A stretch of DNA of 64,000 nt from Symsagittifera roscoffensis (taxonomy: Eukaryota; Xenacoelomorpha; Acoela; Convolutidae), in NCBI RefSeq assembly GCF_963678635.1, contig NC_087064.1:62861548-62925547 (forward strand). The letters run 5' to 3'. Shown one piece after another: positions 12,301 to 24,300 of the stretch. The translations under genes and the position numbers were made by a program. Numbering within the stretch: the stretch's first letter is position 1; each line of letters starts with the position of its first letter. Below the pieces are notes generated by a model. The model did no database searches, was not told the DNA's origin, and saw nothing but the letters and a program-made list of their open reading frames with translations.

Positions 12301-15300
12301 TTTTGAGTCTCACGCGCTATGCACTTACCACGCAAGCTTAACAACCGACAAAAACTAGTCACGAATATAGCAGCTACATATGCCTATAAAATGCCAATGC
12401 CAATCAGCAAAAGTGGCACCAAATACAACTAGACTCAATTTTGCGAGTAATAATTTGGGTCATAACAAACTAAAGGCATCCAAGCTAACTTTGAATGTAA
12501 CAAATTGCAAAGCATAAAGCAACATTATGTATAAATTATGCATTTTAAAAATTGCGAGATATATTGAGTTTGATAATTTTTGCAACCGAGTTTTAATTAG
12601 TTGTTGTTTGAAACAAATCACTTTTTTTGGTTCAATTGATGAATTAAAAATGCATCAACTGGATTAACTTATTAATATCTGAATGTCTAAGCCCATGCTA
12701 TGAAAAAGCTGTAAAATTGCCCAAAAAGTGGCACCAATATTTGCGACATAGGTTGGAAAAAAAAGAAGTTTCGTTCCAATACACTCGCTTCGCAAGTGTA
12801 ATAACTAAACAAGTCTGATACAACTTCACTGTTTCTCGCTTCAACTGACTGTGGAGATTGGGAAATCTAATTGTTTTTAGGGTTTTTTAGGATTCTGTTG
12901 ATGACTCACATCTATGGTGGCCTGCTGGATAATCTCTTTGACTCGCTCGGATTCCTCTTTAGTGCTTAGATTCATCGAGATAGAGGTGACCTTGATGCCC
13001 AACTTCTTAGCTGCGTCTGAACACAAACCAAAGCTAAGCTAATTTAGTCAATAGTTTTACAATTTAAAAAAATGGGGTCGTGCATAATGCCCAAGCGAGC
13101 GAAATCCATGAAAAATTTTCCATGTCCAGCGGTGAAAACTAACAAAAATGAGTTTTCCGTGCACACCTAAATCATCGGTAATTCTTCATTCTCTAAGTTA
13201 TATTAGCTTTAACTGCGAATAAATAGAAGCAATTATGTGCTTTTCTTTATTAACTGTGTTCGTAGTGGATGAAACTGGCTGTACTTGACTTTTCACTAAT
13301 TGTCAAAACTTGGCTCCAAAGAATCAATTTTCTTAGATTGAAAGAGACCAGAGCGCCTTTTGATTTTCTGCAACACTGACCTTCGACATAGAACCGGGGC
13401 ACTTCTGGCTCCCTGGAGTAGAAGAGGGCAATGGGGGTCCTGTTGTCTGTGTGTTTGTGGATCTGGGTGTAGTCCACACTCGTAGACATGTCTGTTATCC
13501 TAAAATAGACTTCATAATAAGTCAGTGATTCAAAAAAGCTACTGCATTTCATTAAAACAAGATAAAAGTCAAACAATTTAAAATTCATTATGCAACAACA
13601 CATTCGCCATAGCGAGAACAACATTCCATAGTTTTCCAAGTCTTGGTAATAATGTTGCCTGCAGAACTTTAATGTAGCAGCAATTCGTGCAACTTGTTGT
13701 ATCGTTTAGTAACAGGCCCGCATCTAGAATTTTCTCGAGGAGAGGGCGAAATTGATTATCCAAGTTCTCCCAAAAAACTAAAAAGACCCCGTTTTGGGCA
13801 AAATTTCAGCGCCGCAAGCAAAATTTTGAAAAAACGCCATTTTTTAGGCACTTTCTGGAAAATGTTTACCAAAAAATTGCGTTGTTTCGGCGCGTGCTCC
13901 CCCAATAAGTTGGTTTGTAGTTTTAAACTTGGTTGCGCGATTTAACATTTCGTTCAAGTACTACTAGGGCAATTTAAAAATACCCATCATTGCTATTGAA
14001 AGTTTAAACTCGACATCCTTCTTTACAAGCCACTTATTTCAAAAAAGTCGCTTACTTTTTGCCCAACACCTGGTTTGTGAACTGTTCTGCCGCCTGCAGC
14101 ACCCTATCGCCCCTCACTCCCCTAACTACCATGAATCTCTGCACGGGGGTGAATGAGTCATCCAACTTGTCCGGCAGAGCAGCCTTCTCTGGCACTTCGT
14201 TCTCACACAGTGTGCGCCACTGTGTCTCCCGCCCGTCCCGTGGCATCCGCTCGTAAGCGTCTGTGAACCAGGGGAAGTGCGTCGCCAGAATCTGAAACGA
14301 CCTTTGCTAGTCAGACTTTTGATTATTTTGAACATAAAAGCGTATTTATTTTTTTCAATTATATTGTCTATCCTTTTTTTTCGAAATCTATTTTTGTCAA
14401 GGATACTAATTTCCTTCATATTTCCGAATATAATAATATCATTACTTTTTTCATAACCATATAGATGTTAAAATTTTCGAATAATTTGAACCTTTATGCG
14501 TAATTACTTTTTTTGATAATTTTGTCAATCGTTTTGTCAAAAACTGGCAGGTGTCCTAGTTATGGAAAATTAAATTTAAAAATTTAAGTTTGCCCATAAG
14601 TTTAACAACTTTTTGTCAATCTCACTTTAAAAAACCCAATATAGCACTGTAAAATTACTTCAAGAAGCACCATGTCATCAAACTACGCAATTTTGTCTTA
14701 CTATTATTTACAAAATATTGAAAAAGAACAATCATTGAGCTTTCAAAAAATATATATTAAAGTCAATACTAGGAAAGGGGTGGAAAACTTTTTTAAAATT
14801 TATTGTCAAAATAAACTCACCACTAGGTGGCTGCATGTTTCGTCCTTCATCCAGTCGAATGGCTTCTTCCCACTCACCACAGCTGGCTTGTTGTCTGCAG
14901 TGGGGAACTGGGCCCTGAGTGCCTGCATGGTGGCCTGGCCGAAGGAGGGGTGGATGGTGTACTCCCTGTCTCCCACATGGACACGCCCATAGCTCTCCTC
15001 AATCTACATTCCATGCAATAAGTGATTTTGATTGAACGACTACATTAACGTGATATTGATTATCTTTAAATCAAGCAGACATTCAACATTTGTAGAAGAG
15101 TTCTCAAAAGGTCATTAAAAAAATAAAGGTGTTTGAGCCAAAAAAGGTGTTCTAAATTAGCATTACAAGAACGAGCATTTGTTTGATGACAAAGGGCCGA
15201 AACTATGATGAGTCAGTATCGTTAAGAGAGCTGAATGATCTTAAGCCCCCAAAAAATCTTAAAATCTGAACAATTTGACTACTATTCAAAACAGAATATT

Positions 15301-18300
15301 TTCTTTTTCAGTCTCGCTTGGATTAAATTTGAAAGGTAACGTTCGAACAATTCAAATATTTCGATTTTTTTTGGTCATTTTAAGTATCATACTAACGAGG
15401 AATGCGAGTATGAGGGAGTAAAGGAATCTGTCCTTGTCCTCGAGGGATCGGATGGTGCACTGGTAGATGGTAGCAGTGAGCTTCTCATTCACAATACGAA
15501 TGGAAGACCTGAACAACACATCAACACTCAATTCAGCAAATCAAAGATTAAACACCTCACAATCAATTTCTATCTGAAGCACTATTTTAAATAAGCTCTG
15601 TAGTTCGAACGAGTTGATTCTAAGTAGATCGAAAATATCGGTTTTATTTAAGTCTAACAGTTAAAATCAAAATATAAAGCAAGAACTGGTTATATTTTGT
15701 TGGTTCCAGATAGAAAGAGCCACTAAAACAATTTGGGCATCTTTCAGATTGTCTCATAATTTTTCAAATATCATTGGTACAAAACAATCAAAGATTTGGA
15801 ACTAAGAAATAAAATGGTTCAATATAGGTGCCTCGTACTTGAACTAATTGATTGTTAACTTGTCATCTAATTAACAAATCAGGTGCGTAAAACATAAATC
15901 AGTGAGTAGTTGTAGTTTAAAGCTACATAACGTGCAGCTAACCCCTGTTCCTGTCGATCACTAGAGGTTAAATGAAACAAAAACATTCAAATATTAACAA
16001 TGTCGCACGCAGGATATGAAATGAGGTCAATTTATTATGATAACACCAAAATGATCACCAATAGAGTAATATTTGGATACCTCAAACAGAAACACAGGGA
16101 TTTAGTGGGACAGGGATTTAAGCAGGTCCCAGAAGCAGTGAATTAATGGGACCTGGCCCGACGCCGTACTCTCAGGGATTCCACCCCTTGGTTAACTAGA
16201 GGTATATTTTATGTCATCCATTTTTGGTAGACTAACCCTTAAGTTTTTAGGGAGAGAGATTCCTATTTGATCAATTTGATCGACATTTAAATAAAAATGG
16301 TCAACCAAAATTTTCGACATTCTCTCGAGACATTTAAAAATCCGCCCTGTTCTCACCAGAAAAGTTTAGATCCTCCCCTGATATCAAGTAAATGACGGTT
16401 AAGTGATGGAGATTGACATAAAACGTACGCTTCCGTGGCACATTGTTGCTGCAAGTCGCTAAAATTTATCCAATTTCTTTATTATGAAGCAGAATGACAA
16501 TTTAGCATAATGATGTGTTTTTGGTGTGCTACCTTCGCTAGCCATTCGCTACATTCGGACAACGTTATGCCTTTCTAAGGGGAGACCATTTGAAGAAGAA
16601 AAAGCCATCAGAAGAAAAAGGAAAGCAAACTTCAATTTTTCCCGCCCAAAAATCTGATACTTTTTATCGACTCAAATTGAGATCATGTATTTCCTTTTAG
16701 AATTTTATTTTGGTGGTGGGAGAGATAACTTAAAATGAGAAGTGGATTGTGTGCTCACTTGTCGGCCTGTTTGATGCAGTGTTCGAAGAGGGAGAAGAGG
16801 TACTTGTGGGAGACCATGTATCTGCTGTCTATCCTGGCCATCGCATGGCTCCCCTCGAACATCACTGCCCCCCTCACCGCCACCTCCCTGTAGCTCTCTC
16901 TGGTGGTGATGATGTCTATCAGCTTCTTCACCGAGCGACGCATGCTGAACAGACATTAAAACGGCCTTGAGTTTACGAATTGAAAAGCCAACATACCAGC
17001 TGATGGTTCAGTATGTACGATTTAATTTTGTTTAATTTATTGGGGCAGATAAAATTTAGATTGCGACAAGTTAAACTTTGAAATAAAAAACTTTTGTTTC
17101 CTCGAAAATTCGCAATTATTTCAAATTGTTAAAACTTTTCGCAGTACTTTTATTTTATCGTTTATTGAATTCAACTTAACTCGGGGACAAAAAACTTCAA
17201 ATGACTTCGATGCTCACTTGTCTTTGGTTTCACTGTACTGTTTTCTGAGCAGCTGTAGGGCCTTGGTCCTGTTGGCCGCCCCACAAGCCTTACTCCCTTT
17301 GCTAAGACTCTTCAGCAACTTACTCTCCAACTTCTCCAGTTTCTCGCCATATGCCAACTTGTCCTGAAACACAATTCAGATGAAACACAGCTAAATTAGC
17401 TGCAGAAGACAAAGTAAACTTATTAACAAGTGAAGAAAAGGTGACACTGTTAAAACTAAAGTATTAACATGTCTTATTATTTGTTCAAGGATTCCACAAA
17501 CAGTTCTGAATTCCGCAAATACTGTTGCCGATTCCGCATATTTTTGGAGCGATTTTGAGCGGTACAGTTTTTTGGATAGGCCTAAGAAATAAGACAATAA
17601 GCAAACTAGACGAATGCTACAAAAACGAAACTAGATGATTTTTTTTTTACAGATCTGGCATTTTAGACGTCGCTGCTATGAAAACGAAAGGGCCAACAAA
17701 ATTTTTTCTCAAAAGTCAAGTTTGACAAATACAAAAAGAACACAAAATGACAAGACTTATCAAATAAAATTATTTTAAATGAAGATAAAACGTCAAATCC
17801 AAATATTACAGGAGAGTTTTGAATTGAGTAAATTATGCAAAATTGACAAGTAAAATTTACGTTAGTTTTTTTTTTTTACAAATTTCGGCAAATAACGCCT
17901 ATATTGTTCCAATAAATGTCCAAACTGATAATATTCTCCGCATAACAGTTTTTCAACCGCTGGATTTTGGCATTCAGCAAATACCACTTTTTTTCTGTGG
18001 AGGTGGAAGTTCACCTTTCGAAATTTTGGAGTATACATTTTTTGTGATTTTTTCCTGTTTTTCAACTCTTCCACAACTACCCATATAGATGGGTGGTTTC
18101 TTCCATTTTTTCTGTTTCAGAAAGCATGCCATGACTCGCAGGCGTTTGTTATTTGAAGATTTTGTGGTCTATCATAAACTTTCCACATAAAAACTCCAGT
18201 TTTTTGGATCCAAGTTTTTTCGACAAAATCTTCAATTTTTGGGAAGAAAAGTTTCGTGGCATAAAGCAGATTGTTTTGAATAGTCAAAATTTGTAATCAC

Positions 18301-21300
18301 GTGGTCAATTGGCAACAATCCTAGCCTAAAAATTTTGCGACAAATTAACTGAAATGGACGATTATTCCTGTAGGCAAAAATAGGACGAAAAATTTAAATT
18401 TTTCGGAAAACTGCTTGAGTATAATGAAACTAAGAGCTCAAATGATCGATTTGTGAGCCCAAACAACGGACAAAAAGATTTGACACTTTTCGTCAATTTT
18501 TGCAACAAATTTTGGTAAACTTTTGTTAAGTTTTTTTTGGTTATCAGAGCCCAAAGTGACGGAAATTTTCGATCTTGCATTCCACTGAATATTATGTAAA
18601 TTTGACGAAACGGTTTCGATGCAGTCTTGAAAGTTCCGTCACACAAAATCTTGATTGTCGCTCGTTTTACTCCACATACTATTTTCATATTCTGTAAAAT
18701 TCTCAAAATTTTTGGCGAAAATTGATTTCGTTTTTTTTTAGTATTTCGCTGCTAATTTTGTGATACTCCGGTGAATTTGCGATTTCCGAATTCAATTTAA
18801 CTTGCTCGTCGTGAATCATTTTCACCGGTTTTGTCGGATCATTTCGGATTTCGGTCAGAATTTTTTGGCGAAAAACTTCTTCGTCGTTGTACATAAGGTC
18901 GGATTTGTGACTGTTGTTGCCTGATTTTCGATAAATTTTTGTAATTTCTAAATTTGTCATTAATCTTCCGAAGCAATTGGAGATATCACAGCAATAATGA
19001 CAATCAATTTTGATTTTGTTACCTTTTTTAAATCTATAACCTTCATCGGTAATACGATTTTGTCCATCTCGATATTTCGATAGAACAATATTGAAATTTT
19101 GGCTACCGAAATTTAACTGTTTTCTGCAAACAGTATTATTTTTCTCACCCAATTTGTCTGCAAACAATTTTAATCTCTCTCACTTTCGTCTCTTTTCTCA
19201 CAATTGCAGTTTTACAAAATCGTCTAATTTGCTTTTAAGTGCTTCCGTCTAATTTGCTTATCGTCTAATTTCTCAACCCTCATTTTAGATACTTGTTTGC
19301 ACACGCGCCGAGCGCCCATGGATCATAATCGATTATATTGTCATAATATGGTCAGTATCTAAAAAATTTACAAAAAATCGAATTATAATCAAAACATTTT
19401 GTGTGTCAAAATAATCCATTATAGTCAATTATAATCCATTGAAAATGAATTATAATCTTTTTATTTTTAATGCTTCAATGCTAAAATAATCTATTATAAT
19501 CGACTAAAATGGATTTTTTCGAGACGTTATTCATGAAATTTACAACTTTCTTCAAAGTTATCTCATTTCCTGTTCAGTGCAGTTGCTACGTACGTTTCAT
19601 AAAAATTTTACTTATCACATTAAATTTTATAGGTTTGTTTTGTTTTATATATTCTGATTGAACCCCCCCCCCCCGCCCAGTTTACTTAACAAACCCACCT
19701 CCGTTTTCTTTACTTTACCCCCCTCCCCCAAGCTGCTAGCAGTTTACTACTTTACCACCCCCTTCCCCCAGTTTACTTTTTACCTCCCTTTACCCCCCCT
19801 CCCCCAGTTTACTTTCCCCCAGTTTATTTTACTCCCCCTGCCAGTATACCACAACTGCCATTCACTCCCCCATATAGTTAAACCTGGGGTGGTGGTGGGG
19901 GGCACGTGGGGGCGGTTGTTATTTATGGGTTGATTTTGGGAAGGGGTTAATGATAGACACCCCAAGTTGGGGGAGGTAAAAAACTGAGGGGGTTTCGTTG
20001 AGACATGGCGTTTAGAAAAAGGCATAGCATATTTTTTGCAAATTTCCTGCAAAATTTGCAAAGTTTCTGCAAAACTAATCGAATTTATTTCTAAAAACAA
20101 AATGGATTATAATCGATTATAATAGGTTATAATGGATTTTCATTTCAAAAATAATCGATTGTAACTTGGCAAAAATAATCGATTCAGTGCCAAAAAAATG
20201 GATTATAATGGATTATTTCTTTTTCAAAAAACATCGATTATAATGGCAACATAATCAATTTCGTGGTCTGAATTTTACATCTGTAATAAATTATAATGGA
20301 TTGTTTTTATCTCGGGAATCCATTATAATTGATTAAAATCTATGTGCGCTCGGTGCGGCAAGAATCCAAAACAACAAAACAGATCAAAGAAAAGTAGCAA
20401 TGTTGCGGATTCCAGTTACAGTTTGAGGATTCCGCTTACAATTGCGGAATCCACAACAGCTCAATTTAACTATGCACATGTCTTAATATTTGTTTGGGGA
20501 TTACACACACTGTTCTGGATTCCGCAAATACGTAGAATCCAAAACAGCAAAGAAGATCAAAGAAAAGTAGCAATGTTGCGGATTCCGCGACAAACCTGTG
20601 ATTTTGGCCTGTTGTGGAATCCGTTTACAATGCACAGAATGCTCAGTTCGCAATGTCTCAAGCCGGAATTTTTGTCTCATTGAGTTTTAATCATTAAACC
20701 CTAGCATAAATAGATAAAAATTGTTCGAAGAGCATCAAAAGGTTCCTAGAAGGACCAGGCTATTCGTTTGTGAAGTATTTAGCCAACTATATAGAATTTC
20801 AAATGGTACCTTCTGTAGTGATATTCTCTCGTTCTGTATACGTGGCTTCTCCAGTGCCAGGAATCTATCCAGCATCTGCTCCATTAAGTCATCCCTGCTT
20901 TGGTCCAGTCTCAACACAGTAGTGATGGCTGCCAGTTCTGCCCGGATGTACTGAGGTTCCAGGGACGTGTGCAGGTACAGTCGGAATCCAGGGTCTATCT
21001 CCACTTCCTCATTTGCAACCTGCAAAAGTAGTCACACCAGAGAATCAACCTTAAAAATTATCTTAATGATTCTGGCTAGACAAACTGAAGCCTAATAAAC
21101 AAAAACTTAGCACCGCAATAAATTTGAACGTTTTTTAAATTTCTGATATGATTTGAAAATATTGTCAAAAAAGGAAAAAAAAGATTTAAAAAAATGGATA
21201 GACGCTTGCTGTGCATGTAACACCAGAATATTCCTACTTCTACCACATTTATCATAAAAAATTCAAGGAGCTAGTTAATAGCAGGTTAACTTAAGTTTGA

Positions 21301-24300
21301 AAAAATTACTGATATAATTGCAGAGCGACCACACTAATCTGAGATCTGAACAGTTCTTAATACCAAATATATTGGGAAAACATACATTGGGAAAACTTTG
21401 TTTAGAAGAATCTGTTTCAAAAGGCGGGAGTCACGACTGAAAGAGCTTTAATACCACACCAACTATGACCCCTCCGAGGTTTTTCAGACATATAAGAAAT
21501 TGCGTGAAGACTCCCCGCCATAGTTCCATCCCATCAATTTGTGAAACAATCGGAACAAAAATGGATTTACTATTGGAAATTTGAGGCTCATTTGTGGTTC
21601 AATTTCTGCTTCAATGAGCATTTTTACAAGAATGTTGCGTGATTGCAAGTGCAATCGACTGTTCATACCCACCTTCATTTTGACACTTTCGTCTGAAGTG
21701 AGGAAGAACATTCTCTTCTGCATGACCACTCGGAAGCTCTCATCTGCCAAGAGGGCGTCCGGGTTGACATCAGTGACCAGCAGAGTGGACCCATTCATCA
21801 GGGCATGGAACAACTCCATCTTCATCTCCTATAAATGATACAAACACAAAAGATAGATGACGTCATAGTCACAATGTGAGTTCTGGTTTCGACAAACGAA
21901 AGGATGAAAAGCGGTTTTATACAAATAAAAAAATAGATAAGGCAGCAATTCGTAGCTTATTCAAAAGTGAATTCATTTCCAAACACCTCATCATAGCAAA
22001 TTGAAACTATAAAATATCTTGATAATCGGTGCTCTTTTACCGAATAGCCATGCGTTCGTTGGTGACGGATTTGAAAAAGATTCGACCCTCAACTATTACC
22101 ATATAATCATAATGTTTTTCCAGGGATATTATAATGTTGACTAATTTAAACATCTATAGTTTTTTTCCGCATAAAAATCTCTGAGGGCCATTAGGGTATA
22201 ATCTAGTCTGGTTTCAGGTGTCTCAAAAATGGTTAATAACCAGTTTTAGTCAATAACTATAAAATAGTATGTAACTAAATCTTACATCATGAGACACGAC
22301 TACTACGTTGTCTGGGTCGTTGATCACTGTCTGGATCCACTGGACTGCATATCCTGTTGGATCTGAGAGGAGCAGCCATCTTTCATTGGAGGGTTCTTTC
22401 TGCAGAGCAACGGCTAGATTGTCGGCAGTGCTTCTGGTCAACAAAACTCCTTTGTTCTCTTCTCTTTGCAGTCCATTCTGGAAAACAGAACACTCATGAT
22501 AACAGTGATAGCCTGCTGCTGTGCACGTAGCACATCAGAACGTTCCGACCACACTTATTTATACAGAAGCGAAGGTGAACTTCACAAACACGGGCAATAA
22601 AAAGTAGCTCTAAAAAGGCAAAAACAAAATGGAATGAGGAAAAACGATAAGATAAAAATCAGCCTTGAAAAATCAAACTTTTGCTTTGTTCCGTAATAAG
22701 ACCTTCGAACTAGAGATTAGGAGTCTCATGTGCTCGCATCTGCTCCCATGAAAACAACCTGACACTAGCTAGCAATTAATCAACTACACTTGCTATTGGA
22801 TTGCAAATGCCAAGCAGCAAAAAGTCCACCAAATAAAAATTAAAACTATTTTTATGTTCCGGATTTGAATCTCCGACCTGTAGATTAGAGTCTCCCGTCC
22901 TCGCATCTGCGACACGAACGCTTGGAAGTAAGCCTACACTAGCCACCAATAAAGCAGCAACAGATGCTTTTAAGTTGCCTATGGTTGGAAATATTCCAAA
23001 AAGCTACCAAATGGGTACTTTTAATTGCAATTTAGGCTAAAAAAAAACTTTTTTCTTTGTAAAATTAAACGTGTGCAAATAAGTTCAACTTGTGCAAATA
23101 AAAGAAATTCAAAAAAAAATTTCAAAAATTGTCTTTGAGAGATTGAATCAATTACAAAAACACTAAATTGAATGTTCAGAACTAATGCTACGTATTTAAA
23201 TAAAAAATATTCTAACCGTAGAAAAGAAGCTTCAAATAGCTGGAATCATTTTTCGATTATAAAAGTTAACAATTTTTTTTAAATGCAGAGAAGTCTTAAA
23301 TATTTTATAAGTTTTTCGTACTTCTTTTATTTTCCACCTTTTTTTTAAAATTTTTGTTAAGTTTTTATCTTTTGCGTGCTAATACCTGCATTGCATAAAC
23401 TCGCGAGCAAAGAAAGCAGCCGGTCGTGTTTTTTTAAAAATTATTTGCTAAATTTTAAGAAATGGGAAAATTTTTAACTTCCTACTGACCTCATCTAACA
23501 GAAACGATAGCGGGGTCATCTCCATGTCATTTTCGTCCAGACTGAACACGGAGCTGGCTGCCCTGGATTCCTGTCTAGACTTGCTCTGCGTCAATTGTTC
23601 GTTCTGGTTCAAAGCGGCACCAATCGTCAGCGTCGACTGATTATGTAACAAATCCAGATTGGCGTGACTGGCCGACAATGACGGTGGTTTTGAAGCGGTT
23701 CGGCTATCGTCTTTCGTGGCGTCGCCCGCAGCTCTTCCTACTCCTGATTTGAATCCTGGAGATTGAGGAGAGGCCAGTGTTATGTCAGGTGGCGCTCCTA
23801 TATTGGAACCGGCGGATGATTGACGACTCACGCGCTTTTTGCCTCCTGAAAAGAAAATATAGTTGATTCAGGTTCTATTATCTTCGTGTTCAAATTACAG
23901 CATATTAATGCTTAATACTTTGTTGAAGAGAATAATAAAACCGAAAGCCCAATTAATTGTATGAAAAACATTTCGGTCATGTTGTCCGGGCTGAGGAGCT
24001 GGACTCATGATTCCACCGAATCGAACGAAAACTTCAGTCGATTAAATTCAAAATAGGCTCGGAGCAATATTATTTGCGATATAAAAACCAAAAAAAAACT
24101 TTCTGAACTCTTTAATTATTAATAGCTCCCATAATTATATTTTTGCACAACAGTGTTGTATGTTAAAAAACATACAGCGCTTTTTGAGAAAAAATGTTTT
24201 ATTTAAATCTTCAGGTTTTGTGAGTAACTAGTAATCAATAGTTATTAACCTCCAGGCGAAACAGCAGCAACAGAGTTACGCAAGTTGTGCTGTCGGATCA

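Larger units (their letters stand above)
10898..12909. other. Dynein intron 12 (2.0 kb)
   Basis: Mostly occupied by three copies of the minus-oriented SINE family at 11060-12680. A short palindrome-like ACACTCGCTTCGCAAGTGT lies near 12780. Confidence 0.6.
17364..20809. other. Dynein intron 5 (3.4 kb), transposon-filled
   Basis: Layered insertions: a direct repeat at about 17465-17520 and 20478-20535 (ATGTCTTA-TATTTGTT, GATTCCGCAAATAC) brackets a MULE transposase relic and a fold-back element. Confidence 0.65.

Noticed and set aside
14672-15021. Plus-strand frames of 106 and 64 codons.
   Set aside because: Overlap dynein exon 9 in antisense; no start context or similarity.
16705-16970. His/Gln-rich minus frame and plus-strand 73-codon frame.
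   Set aside because: Alternative readings of dynein exon 7; the frame used matches dynein on both sides.
19658-20100. Pro-rich frames on both strands.
   Set aside because: Products of the C-rich low-complexity tract in the fold-back element.
20342-20683. 113-codon plus-strand frame.
   Set aside because: Lies over a tandem duplication of a dispersed repeat; its repeated NSKEDQRKVAMLRIP segment reflects the duplication, not a protein domain.
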